64,000 nucleotides of DNA from Valencia hispanica (Eukaryota; Chordata; Actinopteri; Cyprinodontiformes; Valenciidae): the NCBI GenBank assembly GCA_963556495.2, contig OY747702.1:16666903-16730902 (forward strand), read 5' to 3'. This document shows positions 22,901 through 34,900 of this stretch, in pieces. The notes under the pieces are model-generated. The model saw only the letters and a program-made list of their open reading frames with translations. It made no database searches and had not been told where the DNA came from. Positions within the stretch are counted from its first letter, which is position 1. Each line of letters starts with the position of its first letter. A program made the position numbers and the translations under genes.

Positions 22901-25900
22901 CATTGTTTAACAAACTCAATTGAGATTAAGTTGGGTAAAAATGACCAATGTGAGCTGGTTCGAGTGAAGTTACCTTCGAAATCTGAGTTATATATAAACA
23001 TTAAATATTAGAATTTTATATTAAACTAGTACTTCTGAACTATTTGTTCACTGACCCGTGCAAAAAATCCAATTTTTAGATGTCTGTCTGGACCTCCGAT
23101 AGTCAAGTTGAAAAAGCCCCCTTTAATTCCAATGTTTTTTGTTCTCATATGGATTTGCGCCAGTAAAATATAGACATTTCCACATTTATAAAAGAGGCTG
23201 ATATCAGATAATGAAAGGTTTATCACTTTATGGTGTTTCTTTCTTTAATGTGTGGGTGGTTTGTTTTTGCAGGGCTTCTGTGTGGCGGGGTAGTTATAGA
23301 TCAGCTAAAGCAATTCTCAAACAGCACCACAGACTGGAACAAACAAAGACAAAGTGTTTTTGCAAATGTAAAAGCTGATAAAATGAATACAATACTTAGA
23401 TGTGAAGTGGAAGAGCGGATTATATAAGCACAAGTACAGAAACACACACATCAACACTAAGAGGGGTAAGACGGTGCTTTAGGCTGTGATTTAATAGAAC
23501 TTGCCCCCCAACCCCTCAGTACTTTTCTTTCACGGCTGGGTTCTCGCGCAATAAACACCGCTCATCTCTGTGTATTTTCGAACATGCTGAAGGACGTCGG
23601 GGCTTTTTTTGCTCCCGGCAGCTCATAGGAGGAGGGGGGGGTTAAGTGACAGGGTCTGCAAACTCTGGTCTCCCTTAGTGTGTAAAATCAAGATTCACAC
23701 GTCTTCTTTTCAGGGAAGCTAATATTGTTTTACCACACCCTGCCAAATTATTTATACCCCTTCAACTTCCTCAGAGCTGCTCATACTGTCCATCATCACA
23801 GAGCACAATCTGGAAAAAATGCCTGTTGCACTGAATCGAGACGTTTCTGCAGAAACTATTCCCTGAACATTAGGGGTGACAGCAGGCTTTGCTAAATGGA
23901 CAAGGAGGCAGATAAAGAGAGCAACTAGGAAAGTTCTGCTGAATCATAGCATGGAGTTCCTGGCAAAAGTATCCACACGCCTTTTAAGTTTTCACTTCTT
24001 TTTTTTCTCATGCTATGACAAACTTAGATGTATTTAACTGAAATAAATAACAAAGTGCTTGACAATTCTGAAGTGGAAGCAAAATGATACATGGTCTTCA
24101 CATTAGAGTTGTGCTGTATGCCTTTGTAGTCGAGCCCTAAATTACCCCTGAATTAAGTCCCAGTGCAATCAATTTGCCACCAAATGTCACCTAATTAGTG
24201 TGCTACTTAATGTCGCTGTGAATCCAGCTGTTCAGTGAAGCTTTGCATTGTTTAATCCATCGCATCATCTGAAAATGATGGCACAGCTGCTAACCTGTCA
24301 AGAAATGGTGAGCCACATGAACTGGGCCGGTTGGAGAGGGAGAGCATTTAATTAGAGACACAGCCATGGGAGCTCTGGAGGAGCCACAGACAATTTGTCC
24401 TTTTTTATGGAAGAAGTTTCCCCAGTGTGAAACATGGTGGCGGCAGCATCATGCTGTGGGGATGTTTTCCTTCAGCGAGGGCAGAAGAGCTGTTTGGCAT
24501 GGGGCTAAATCCTAGAAGAGGAACTGATAGAACCCGCAATTGCAGCAAAAGGTGGTTCTATAAATTGATGACTCAAAGTGGGCAGAATACTTTTTTGTGT
24601 TGTTTTTTTTTTTTTGTGAAGAATGTGTCAAAAGGCGGACAATAAAATGTAGGGGAATGAATATATTTGCAAGACACTGTATTTCAGATCCCATATTTAT
24701 CATGAATGTTTACATAGTTTCTGATTCAATTGTTGTTTTTCAGTTACTGTTGGAAGACAATTTGCACTACAGTGCCTATAAAAAAGGCATTCCCTTCCTT
24801 GGATGTTTTTCCCCTTTTTATTGCCTTTACAAATCAATCATTATCAACAGCATGTGGCTTTTTTGACAAAAAGCTTACAAAAAACCCTTTAGTGTCAAAG
24901 TAAAAACTATTTTTTTTTTTTTTTTTACAAAATAATGACAAATTAAAATATTTAACAATAGATAGGTGATTGAATAAATATTCACCCCCATTAAGTGAGT
25001 ATTTAGTAGAATCACATTTGCCTGTGATCACAGCAGGGAGTCTGTGTGGACAGATCTCAGTCAGGCTTGCAGATGTTGATGCTGCAGTTTTTCTCTAACC
25101 TGTTCAAGCTCCATCAGGTTGCATGGGGGTCAGCTGTGAACGGCTCTTTTCCAAGCCTACCACAAATTCTCTATTGGATTGAGGTCTGGGCTTTGACTGG
25201 GCCAGTCTTCAAACCATCTCTGTGTAGCTTCAGCTGGATGCTTCGGCTCCTTGTCTTACTGTTTTCTTGTTGATGTTCTCTGAAGCCGTAGTTCTCCTGC
25301 AGATGGAACAAACTGTCCTCCGGGATTTCTCTCTATTTTCCGGCATTCATTTGACCATCTGCCTTCACAAACCTTCCAGGGCCTGCTGCAGATAAGCATC
25401 CCCACAGCATGATGCTGCCACCACCATGCTTCACAGTGGGGCTGGTACGTTTGGTGTCCGCCAACTATAGTATATTGTCTGATTGCCCAAAAACCCCATT
25501 TTGGTCTCATCAGACCAGATAACTGTCTTCCACTAGACCATGGAGGCTCCTTCATGCCTTTTTGACAAACTCTAGTCAAAGCCTTGAGTTTTCTTCAACA
25601 GTGGTTTTCTCATTACCGCTCTCCCATACAGCTTTGACTGCAGACGACAACTGTTTCCTGGGTTCTTCACCAGAGTCTCTCCCATCTCAGCTGCTGAAGC
25701 TGAGAACTGAACTCCAAGGGCCTTAGATTAGGGCCTTATATGTTTTTGGATCCATCCCCTGACTTGTACTTTTCAATAATCGTTTCTCTTATTTGTTTCT
25801 ATTGTTGTTCTGTCTTTATGCTGTAATGGTAGCCAGGAACACTGATTAACCAGTGAATGGACCTTCCAGACACACATGGCTTTATACTACAATCCCTTCA

Positions 25901-28900
25901 GACACACTCACTGCTCTCAGGTGATCTATGTTTCACTCATTGTGAGACTAGCACCAGTTGGCTGGACCTTTGTTAAGTTAGGTCAGTCACTTTAAAGGGG
26001 GTGAATATTTATGCAATCACTTATTTTATGCGACCCCTATGAAGAAAACGACAGATGGACTCAGTGTTCCCTCGCCCGGACGCGGGTCACCGGGGCCCCC
26101 CTCTGGAGCCAGGCCTGGAGGTGGGGCACGTTGGCGAGCGCCTGGTGGCCGGGCCTTTACCCATGGGGCCCGGTCGGGCTTAGCCCGAAGAGGTAACATG
26201 GGCCCCCCTTCCCATGAGCTCACCACCTGTGGGAGGGGCCATAGGGGTCGGGTGCTGTGCAGGATGGGCGGCGGCCAAAGGCGGGGACCTTGGCGGTCCG
26301 ATCCTCGGCTGCAGAAGCTGGCTCTCGGGACGTGGAACGTCACCTCTCTGGTGGGGAAGGAGCCGGAGCTGGTGTGCGAGGTTGAGAGGTTCCGACTGGA
26401 CATCGTCGGACTCACCTCGGCGCACGGCTCTGGCTCTGGAACCCGTCTCCTCGAGAGAGGTTGGACTCTCTTCCACTCTGGGGTTGCTCCCGCTGAGAGG
26501 CGCCGAGCTGGGGTGGGCATACTTGTTGCCCCCCATCTCGGCGCCTGTACGTTGGGGTTTACCCCGGTGAACGAGAGGGTAGCCTCCCTCCGCCTTCGGG
26601 TGGGGGGACGGGTCCTGACTGTTGTTTGTGCTTACGCGCCAAACAGCAGATTAGATTACCCACCCTTCTTGGAGTCTTTGGAAGGGGTGCTGGAGAGTGC
26701 TCCTCCTGGGGACTCCCTTGTTCTGCTGGGGGACTTCAACGCTCACGTGGGCAATGACAGTGAGACCTGGAGGGGTGTGGTTGGGCGGAATGGCCCCCCC
26801 CGATCTAAACCCGAGTGGTGTCTTGTTATTGGACTTCTGTGCTCGTCATGGATTGTCCATAACAAACACCATGTTCAAGCATAAAGGTGTCCATATGTGC
26901 ACTTGGCACCAGGACACCTTAGGCCGCAGCTCAATGATCGACTTGGTTGTCGTCTCATCTGATCTGCGGCCGCATGTTTTGGACACTCGGGTGAAGAGAG
27001 GGGCAGAGCTGTCCACTGACCACTACCTGGTGGTGAGTCGGCTCCGATGGTGGGGGAGGACGCCGGACAGACCTGGAAGGCCTAAACGTGTTGTGAGGGT
27101 CTGCTGGGAACGTCTGGCAGAGTCTCCTGTCAGAAGGAGCTTTAACTCACACCTCCGGCAGAACTTTGAACACGTCCCGGGGGAGCGGGGGACATCGAGT
27201 CCGAGTGGACCATGTTCCGCGCCTCCATTGCCGAGGCGGCTGACCGAAGCTGTGGCCGCAAGGTGGTCGGTGCCTGTCGCGGCGGCAACCCCCGAACCCG
27301 GTGGTGGACACCGGCGGTAAGGGATGCTGTCAGGCTGAAGAAGGAGTCCTACCGGGTCTTTTTGGCTTGTGGGACCCCTGAAGCAGCTGATAGGTACCGA
27401 CAGGCCAAGCGGGATGCGGCTCGGATGGTTGCTGAGGCAAAAACTCGGGCGTGGGAGGAGTTTGGAGAGACCATGGAAAAAGACTTCCGTACGGCTTCGA
27501 AGCGATTCTGGTCCACCATCCGGCGTCTCAGGGGGGGAAAGCGGTCTGCCACCAACACTGTTTACAGTGGGGATGGTGTGCTGCTGACCTCGACGCGGGA
27601 CGTTTTGGGTCGGTGGATGGAATACTTCGAAGACCTCCTCAATCCCACCGGCACGCCTTCCAATCTGGAAGCAGGGTTTTGGGACTTGGGGTCGGGCTCT
27701 CCAATCTCTGGTGCCGAGGTCACCGAGGTCGTTAAAAAGCTCCTCGGTGGCAAGGCTCCGGGGGTGGATGAGATTCGACCGGAGTTCCTCAAGGCTCTGG
27801 ATGTTGTGGGGCTGTGTTGGTTAACGCGGCTCTGCAATATTGCGTGGACATCGGGGGCAGTTCCCTTGGATTGGCAGACCGGGGTGGTGGTCCCCCTGTT
27901 TAAAAAGGGGGACCACAGGGTGTGTTCCAACTACAGGGGGATCACACTTCTGAGCCTCCCTGGTAAGGTCTATTCAGGGGTTCTGGAGAGGAGGGTCCGA
28001 CGGATAGTCGAACCTCGGATCCAGGAGGAACAATGCGGTTTTCGTCCTGGCCGTGGAACACTGGACCAGCTCTACACCCTCAGCAGGGTCCTGGAGGGTG
28101 CGTGGGAGTTCGCCCAACCGGTCTACATGTGTTTTGTGGACTTGGAGAAGGCGTTCGACCGTGTCCCTCGGGGGGCCCTGTGGGGGGTGCTCCGGGAGTA
28201 TGGGGTACCGGGCCCCTTGATACGGGCTGTTAGGTCCCTGTACGACCGGTGCCAGAGTTTGGTTCGCATTGCCGGCAGTAAGTCGGGCTTGTTTCCGGTG
28301 AGAGTTGGACTCCGCAGAGGTTGCCCTTTGTCACCGATCCTGTTCCTAACTTTTATGGACAGGATTTCTAGGCGCAGCCAAGGCGTTGCGGGGATCCGTT
28401 TTGGTGGCCTCAGGATCGGGTCTCTGCTTTTTGCAGATGATGTGGTCCTGTTGGCTTCATCGGAGCGTGATCTACAGCTTTCGCTGGAGCTGTTCGCAGC
28501 CGAGTGTGAAGCGGCTGGGATGAGAATCAGCACCTCCAAATCCGAGGCCATGGTCTTGAGCCGGAAAAGGGTGGGGTGCCTCCTCCGGGTCAGGGATGGG
28601 GTCCTTCCCCAAGTGGAGGAGTTTAAGTATCTGGGGGTCTTGTTCACGAATGAGGGAAAAATGGAGCGGGAGATCGATAGACGGATTGGTGGGGCATCTG
28701 CAGTTATGCGGGCGCTCTACCGGTCTGTCGTGGTGAAGAGAGAGCTGAGCCAAAAGGCGAAGCTCTCGATTTACCGGTCGATCTACGTTCCTACCCTCAT
28801 CTATGGTCACGAACTCTGGGTGGTGACCGAAAGAACGAGATCACGGATACAAGCGGCTGAAATGAGTTTCCTCCGCAGAGTGTCTGGGCTCTCCCTTAGA

Positions 28901-31900
28901 GATAGGGTGAGAAGCTCAGTCATCCGGAGGGGGCTCAGAGTAGAGCCGCTGCTTCTCCACATCGAGAGGAGTCAGTTGAGGTGGCTTGGGCATCTGGTCA
29001 GGATGCCTCCTGGACGCCTCCCTGGTGAGGTGTTTCAGGCACGTCCCACCGGGAGGAGGCCCAAGGGAAGGCCCAGGACTCGCTGGAGGGACTATGTTTC
29101 TCGGCTGGCCTGGGAGCGCCTTGGGGTTCCTCCCGAGGAGCTGGAACAAGTGGCTGGGGAGAGGGAAGTCTGGGTCTCTTTGCTTAGGCTGCTGCCCCCG
29201 CGACCCGACCCCGGATAAGCGGAAGAAAATGGATGGATGGATGGATGGATTTTACTTAATTGTCATTATTTTGTAGAAATTAGTTTTTACTTTGACATTA
29301 AGGCTTTTTTTTAAACATCCAAAGGAGGTGAATACTTTAAATAGGCACTTTATTTGTTTCTAATGTTGGATCGACGCAGTTGGCTCTTAGATACTGTATG
29401 TTAAAATTATGAATTTTGATCATTTATCCACAAAAAGCCCTGGATTACATTAGCTGGGTTAAACCTGACGAAGTGCTAAGGTTACATAATTCCATCCATC
29501 CATCCATCCATTTTTCTTCCGCTTATCCGGGGGCGGGTCGCGGGGGCAGCAGCCTAAGCAAAGAGACCCAGACTTCCCTCTCCCCAGCCACTTGTTCCAG
29601 CTCCTCGGGAGGAACCCCAAGGCGCTCCCAGGCCAGCCGAGAAACATAGTCCCTCCAGCGTGTCCTGGGCCTTCCCCTGGGCCTCCTCCATTAAATGTCA
29701 ATTATTGATAAAAGGGAGAGTGACTGAAACGTATCCTTCCACAGGCTCTCACCACTGGCAGCATCCCAGGCTTCATCGACGTGGTAATGAACCTGAATTC
29801 TCCCGCACTCGTGGAGGACAACCTCATCTGGCAGGCCAAAACGGCGGGGAAGCGGGTCGTGTTCTACGGAGACGACACGTGGGTCCGCCTCTTCCCGAAG
29901 CACTTCATGGAGTACGACGGAACCACCTCGTTTTTCGTGTCCGACTACACCGAGGTGAGTGAGAGTCAAGTCAGCCCGGTAGCTTCGGTCAGCCTGTAGA
30001 GAGTCCGAGGCGTGAGTGATGGGTTTCTCTGCGAATGCCGGAGAAGGATAGGGTCGCCGTCCTGCTGGAAGGTGAACCAGCAGGTTTTCTTCCAGGATGG
30101 CCCCTGTGTTCACTTCCATCTGTCTTATTATCCTCATGGATCAACTTCCCTCTCCCTGCTAATGAAAAGCTTCCCCACAGCATAATGCTGCTACCACCGT
30201 GTATCACCTCGAGAATGGGGTGTGTGGGGTCAGTTTTGCTCGTCGGCTGAAACGTTTCATTTTGGGTCTCCTCTTTCTTTTACATGTTGGAATTTACCAT
30301 GACTTCTTATGACTTTCTTTCAACAATGATTTTTTTGTCTGGCCACGCTACTTTTAAAGATCAGATGAGGTGCATGACCGTGTCTTGGTAGGTTTACAGC
30401 CATCTTATATTCTTTCCATTTCCAGATGATGGATTTAACAGAGCTCTGACTGAGATGTCCAGAGCTTGGGATGTTGCTTTATAATCTAATTCTACTTTAA
30501 ACAGCTCCCTGACATGTCTGCTGTGTCCTTTGGTCTTAACGAAGCTGTTTGATCACTAATGTTCTCTAACAAACCTCTGAGATTACGTTTTACAAACATT
30601 GACTTGATTTACTAATTGGATGGAAGGCCAGGGGTTTTGGATTAATAGTGTATTTGCATAAAAAATTGAAAACAGTCTGTCGTTTGTCTGGCACTTTTAC
30701 AAACGGTGTGTTGGACTATCACATTCAATTTCAATACAATGTATTAAGGTTCATGGTTGTAACTTGACGAAATGCACACAAAAAAAGCCGAAGATGGATA
30801 ACTCATTGGGACTGTGAAGTAAACTTCTCTGTATTAAAGTCATGAAGGCAGCTAATCAAACAGGGACACAGAGAGCTGAGATGACTCAAGAAATGCTCAG
30901 CAGCTACACCTGTGGGACCGTACAAGCTGTGTTTGTTTATACTGCAGGTTTGCTGGTGCTGAGCGCTTCGCTCGAAGCATGGCTTGTGTTTGTATTACAA
31001 ATTTTAGGTGATTAGTTTTCTTTCTTTTTTTTTTTTCTTTTTTTTTTGTTGCTAGATTTTTAACTAACCCCCTTGAAATACGTTGCTGCTGCATGTTAGG
31101 TAGACAACAACGTGACCCGCCACCTGGACAGCGTCCTTAAGAGAGATGACTGGGACATCCTGATCCTCCACTACCTGGGCCTGGACCACATCGGTCATAT
31201 CAGCGGACCTCGCAGTTCACTCGTCCAACCCAAGCTGCTCGAGATGGATGACATACTGAAGAAGATTCACAGTTCTCTTGTGTCTAAGGTGAGTTTGTTT
31301 TCCATGAACTTCTTCCGAGTTGGAGACTTTCTGTAGACTTTTTTACATAATTGTTGTGGTTGAGCCGTTGCATTTGTTTTGGACAATTTTATCCCTCTGG
31401 TTTTGAATCCTGGGCAGCTGGAAGAGTTTTTGCTTCTATTTTATAACTTTCGGACATTTGTTATGATGTGTAACCATGGCAACAACGTATTGTTTATACA
31501 ATTGTACAAAAAATACCTAAACATGAACATTGTTACATGAACATAGAAAAAAAAAAAATCTGCTTTAAAAATATCTTAAGCTACTTTTTTCAATTACCAA
31601 CAACTCTGTATTTCAGTGAAATGTACTTATCTACTTATCAACATATCGTGTATGACTCGTCTTCTCTCATCATCTTGAATCTTCTGCCGCTGATCCGTAA
31701 CTGGCAACCCGGCATGAAACTCACAAAGGGGAGGGCGTGAGCGGCTAAGAGCGGACTCTTGTTTTTCTACATGGACTGCAGTGCTCAAATTTCACCACAA
31801 CATGTTATTCTTACATATTGCACCTTTTAATTCTATTGAAAAACACTTTATTAATCTCAAAGGGAAGTTAGATCTTGTAACGTATATAATCCAATTCTTA

Positions 31901-34900
31901 TGATTATAATTCTGATTCTTCTGGGGAACTTCTAATTGACGAGAATATGTATCTGGAAATCAGCCACAGAAGTCGTGCACGGTGCATCTTTTTTAAAGTA
32001 ACCTTAGAGTATCTCTGAAAGGAACTTGCCAGTTCCCATTTAGCATTCTTATGCTTTCACAACAGTGGGATGTTACAGATACTTTCCTACAGCTGTCCTT
32101 GAAGCAGTCAAATCTAAAGGGATTGTATTAAGCTGCTTCTATTCAAAACACGAGTTCCTAAAAACTTGTTTTTCTCCACATCTTGACCCGATAAGTTGTA
32201 GTTTAGTCGCTGTTGTGAGCTGTTTCTGAAATACCAGAGCCTTATAAAGGCTTTAACATGCAAATATAAAATGGTAATCAATAAGTAATAAATAACTGCT
32301 GCAATCTGGGAATATTTAGTGTTATCAGGTTCTGGCCATTTAATTACTGAGATCATTTGTACCGCTGTCAGCAGTTGTTATATTATGTGTCGCATCGGCC
32401 ACAGAGATTTAATAAACTATTATCTTTGATCAGTGTTCAGATCTTCTGCTTTGTGTTTCCCTGCAGCGGCTGACCGCGGTACATGCATATTGAATTTGCT
32501 TCATTTTGCTTCATTTTGTCTTTAAATGACATAACGAGCGCGGGCAATCGGCCATCCCAAATAAATCTCAGGGTTGATTTTTAGATTTCTTAATCCAGCA
32601 TTTTATCACGTCCTAAAAGTTGCTAATTATGTCTCAGTAAGTCTTACTTCTCCGGGCTGTTGGCGAGAACAGCGTTCTGATTTTCACCGATTTTGCTTGA
32701 GTGACATGTGTTTCACAGACTCGTTTCAGTCACGTTAGTGCTGTACAGCCGCTGTGTGAATATAAATATAAACCGGCCCCTGTGGAGTCCTGAGGGGCAT
32801 CGTACAACGCCGGCAATGTTTTCTCTGATCCCTTCTCCCTGTGAACGTGTTGGGAGGTGTGATCTCATACGGGAGTGTTTCGCACGCTGCTGCAGATGCT
32901 GTGGGTGTTGTCTGCTGCTACATCCTGAAGGAATGATGTCTCCCAGCTGCAGGAGAGAGAGAGAGAGAGAGAGAGAGGGGGCGCGTGTTGGATTCAGATG
33001 ACAGCCCTCACCGCTCTGTTTGTAATGAGGCGCCACTTGCCTTTTTCCCTGCATACAAGGGGGGCAGAGAAATGCTTTAGCCGCTGAGCAGAGAGATGCA
33101 ACATGTTGTATTAAAAGAAGATTGGAAAGCGCGACCTACTGGTCACGAAGGCCTCGGTTAGACCTTTGTGTTAATGTCGAGCTCATGGCCTCAATCTTCT
33201 CTTCTTGATATTTTGGTTTTTGGGGTTACGTTCGCTGTTTGTTGTTGTGTAAAGTTTCTGCAATGTGCAGAAAAACAGAAACTGATAAGAGGTCCATGAG
33301 GGGGTAGAAAATCTGAATCAGATTAAACTGGAAAAACGCAATAATAGTGGCATGATTTAAATTGAGTTTGTTTGCACAGGGAATTTGTATGCAAGCAGTT
33401 TTTCCTTTTGGGAATAAATAAAACTAAAATTCAGCCCCTACAGATACACACACAAATTTGGATTTCTACTCGTATTAGGACTGTGCATTGACTTCCATTA
33501 ATTTTATTAACTGGATATATGCCTAACCTTAACCATTATTAGTATATTCCTAACCGTATCTTCATTCACACCATACCTCTAAACCCAACTCTTAAAAGCT
33601 GGGTTTTATCATTTGGGACTGGCTATGTACCCAATAAGGCCCATCAGTCTTCAGAATAGGCCTGTCACAATAAAATAGAAATCAATCAATCGTATGATAA
33701 ATTCTGAGTTCAATAATTTTTCTATCCACAATCATTTCCATTTGCATGCTTTTTTTTTTCTTTCTCGCATATCTCCCTCTTTCTACCAAAGAGACTGGAT
33801 GAAAGAAGGCTAATATGGTCCATATATCCATAGTGGCAGAGTAAAATGTCTTTTTATAATTCTAAATGTTAGTTCGCACTTTTTGTTTACAAAACTCCTC
33901 AAACTGGACGTTTTTCCTGTCTTTCTTGTCTAAGCCAAGTGATTGTTTTTTTGAAGGGCAATTTTAGTTAGAGTTCATCCATTTTTTAGTATTTTGGTTG
34001 TTTTGTTAATTTATATTGGATTTTAAAAATGTCTTCCAGTTGCAGTGGAAAATGTTCTTTTAGAAATTAAAGTTTCTTGATTGCTCAAAGGGTGTACATG
34101 TATTATTATAACATTAGTTGAAAATGGTCTCAAAACTACAATATTATCATTTATCGCAATTATTTCTGGGGCAATTTATTGTCCAGCAAAATTTGTGAAT
34201 GTGAAAGGTGTACTTCAGAAGATTAGTGAGTATACCAGGAAAGGTCTTAAACAGGCAACATAACTAATACGTACACACACGCAAACACAATTAGCAAAAT
34301 GCTCAAAATGAGCCATTTTTATCATGATGCAGGTATTAGTCCATTATAACACTTCCAACACCATTGTATGGTGAAGTGAAAATAAAACAATAAATAAGAC
34401 ATCGAGTTTCCTTAGGAAACCCACCTCTTTAAGGAGTTTGACAAGTGCGGAAAATGCAACTGGTTTGTTTTTGGAAGGATACATTTTTATAGGGCTTTTG
34501 TGCAATAGGCAAGGCAAGGCAATTTTATCTGTATAGCACACTTTCAACAACAGGGTAATTCAAGGTCCTTTACATGATTTGGTGATTAAAAAAACAAAAC
34601 AAACGAACATAGAATATAACATTGGAAATTAAAGGTAAAAGTAGCAAATTAGCATTAAACACACATTACACATGATGCACAATAAAACATACACAACGCA
34701 TGATACACAATAAAGCAAGAGAAAGATCAATAAAGCAAGAGAGCATGAACACATTTGATACATGTGACAGTAATCATTTACTCGTTGGCAATTCTAAACA
34801 GATGGGTTTTTAGTCTCGATTTAAAGCAGTTCAGAGTTTCAGCAGCTCTGCACTCGTCAGGAAGTCTGTCCCAGATAAGGGGAGCATAGAAACTGAAAGC

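Larger units (their letters stand above)
24770..29350 (-). mobile_element. Tc1-like transposon interrupted by Rex3
   Basis: Starts cagtgcctataaaaaaggca directly after TA (24768-24769) and ends ttaaataggcact before TA (29351-29352). Inner terminal sequences match: 'agtgtcaaagtaaaaactat' (left) and 'agtttttactttgacattaa' (right). The transposase is on the minus strand: the plus strand shows 'ccccacagcatgatgctgcc' and 'accaccatgcttcacagtgg', the complement of the [12 protein letters not shown] block. It is frameshifted and inactive. Without Rex3 the element is about 1.36 kb. Confidence 0.85.

Noticed and set aside
26026..26570. Long minus-strand and alternate-frame ORFs within Rex3
   Set aside because: They mirror the GC-rich Rex3 endonuclease region and show no domain. 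The plus-strand frames carry all motifs.
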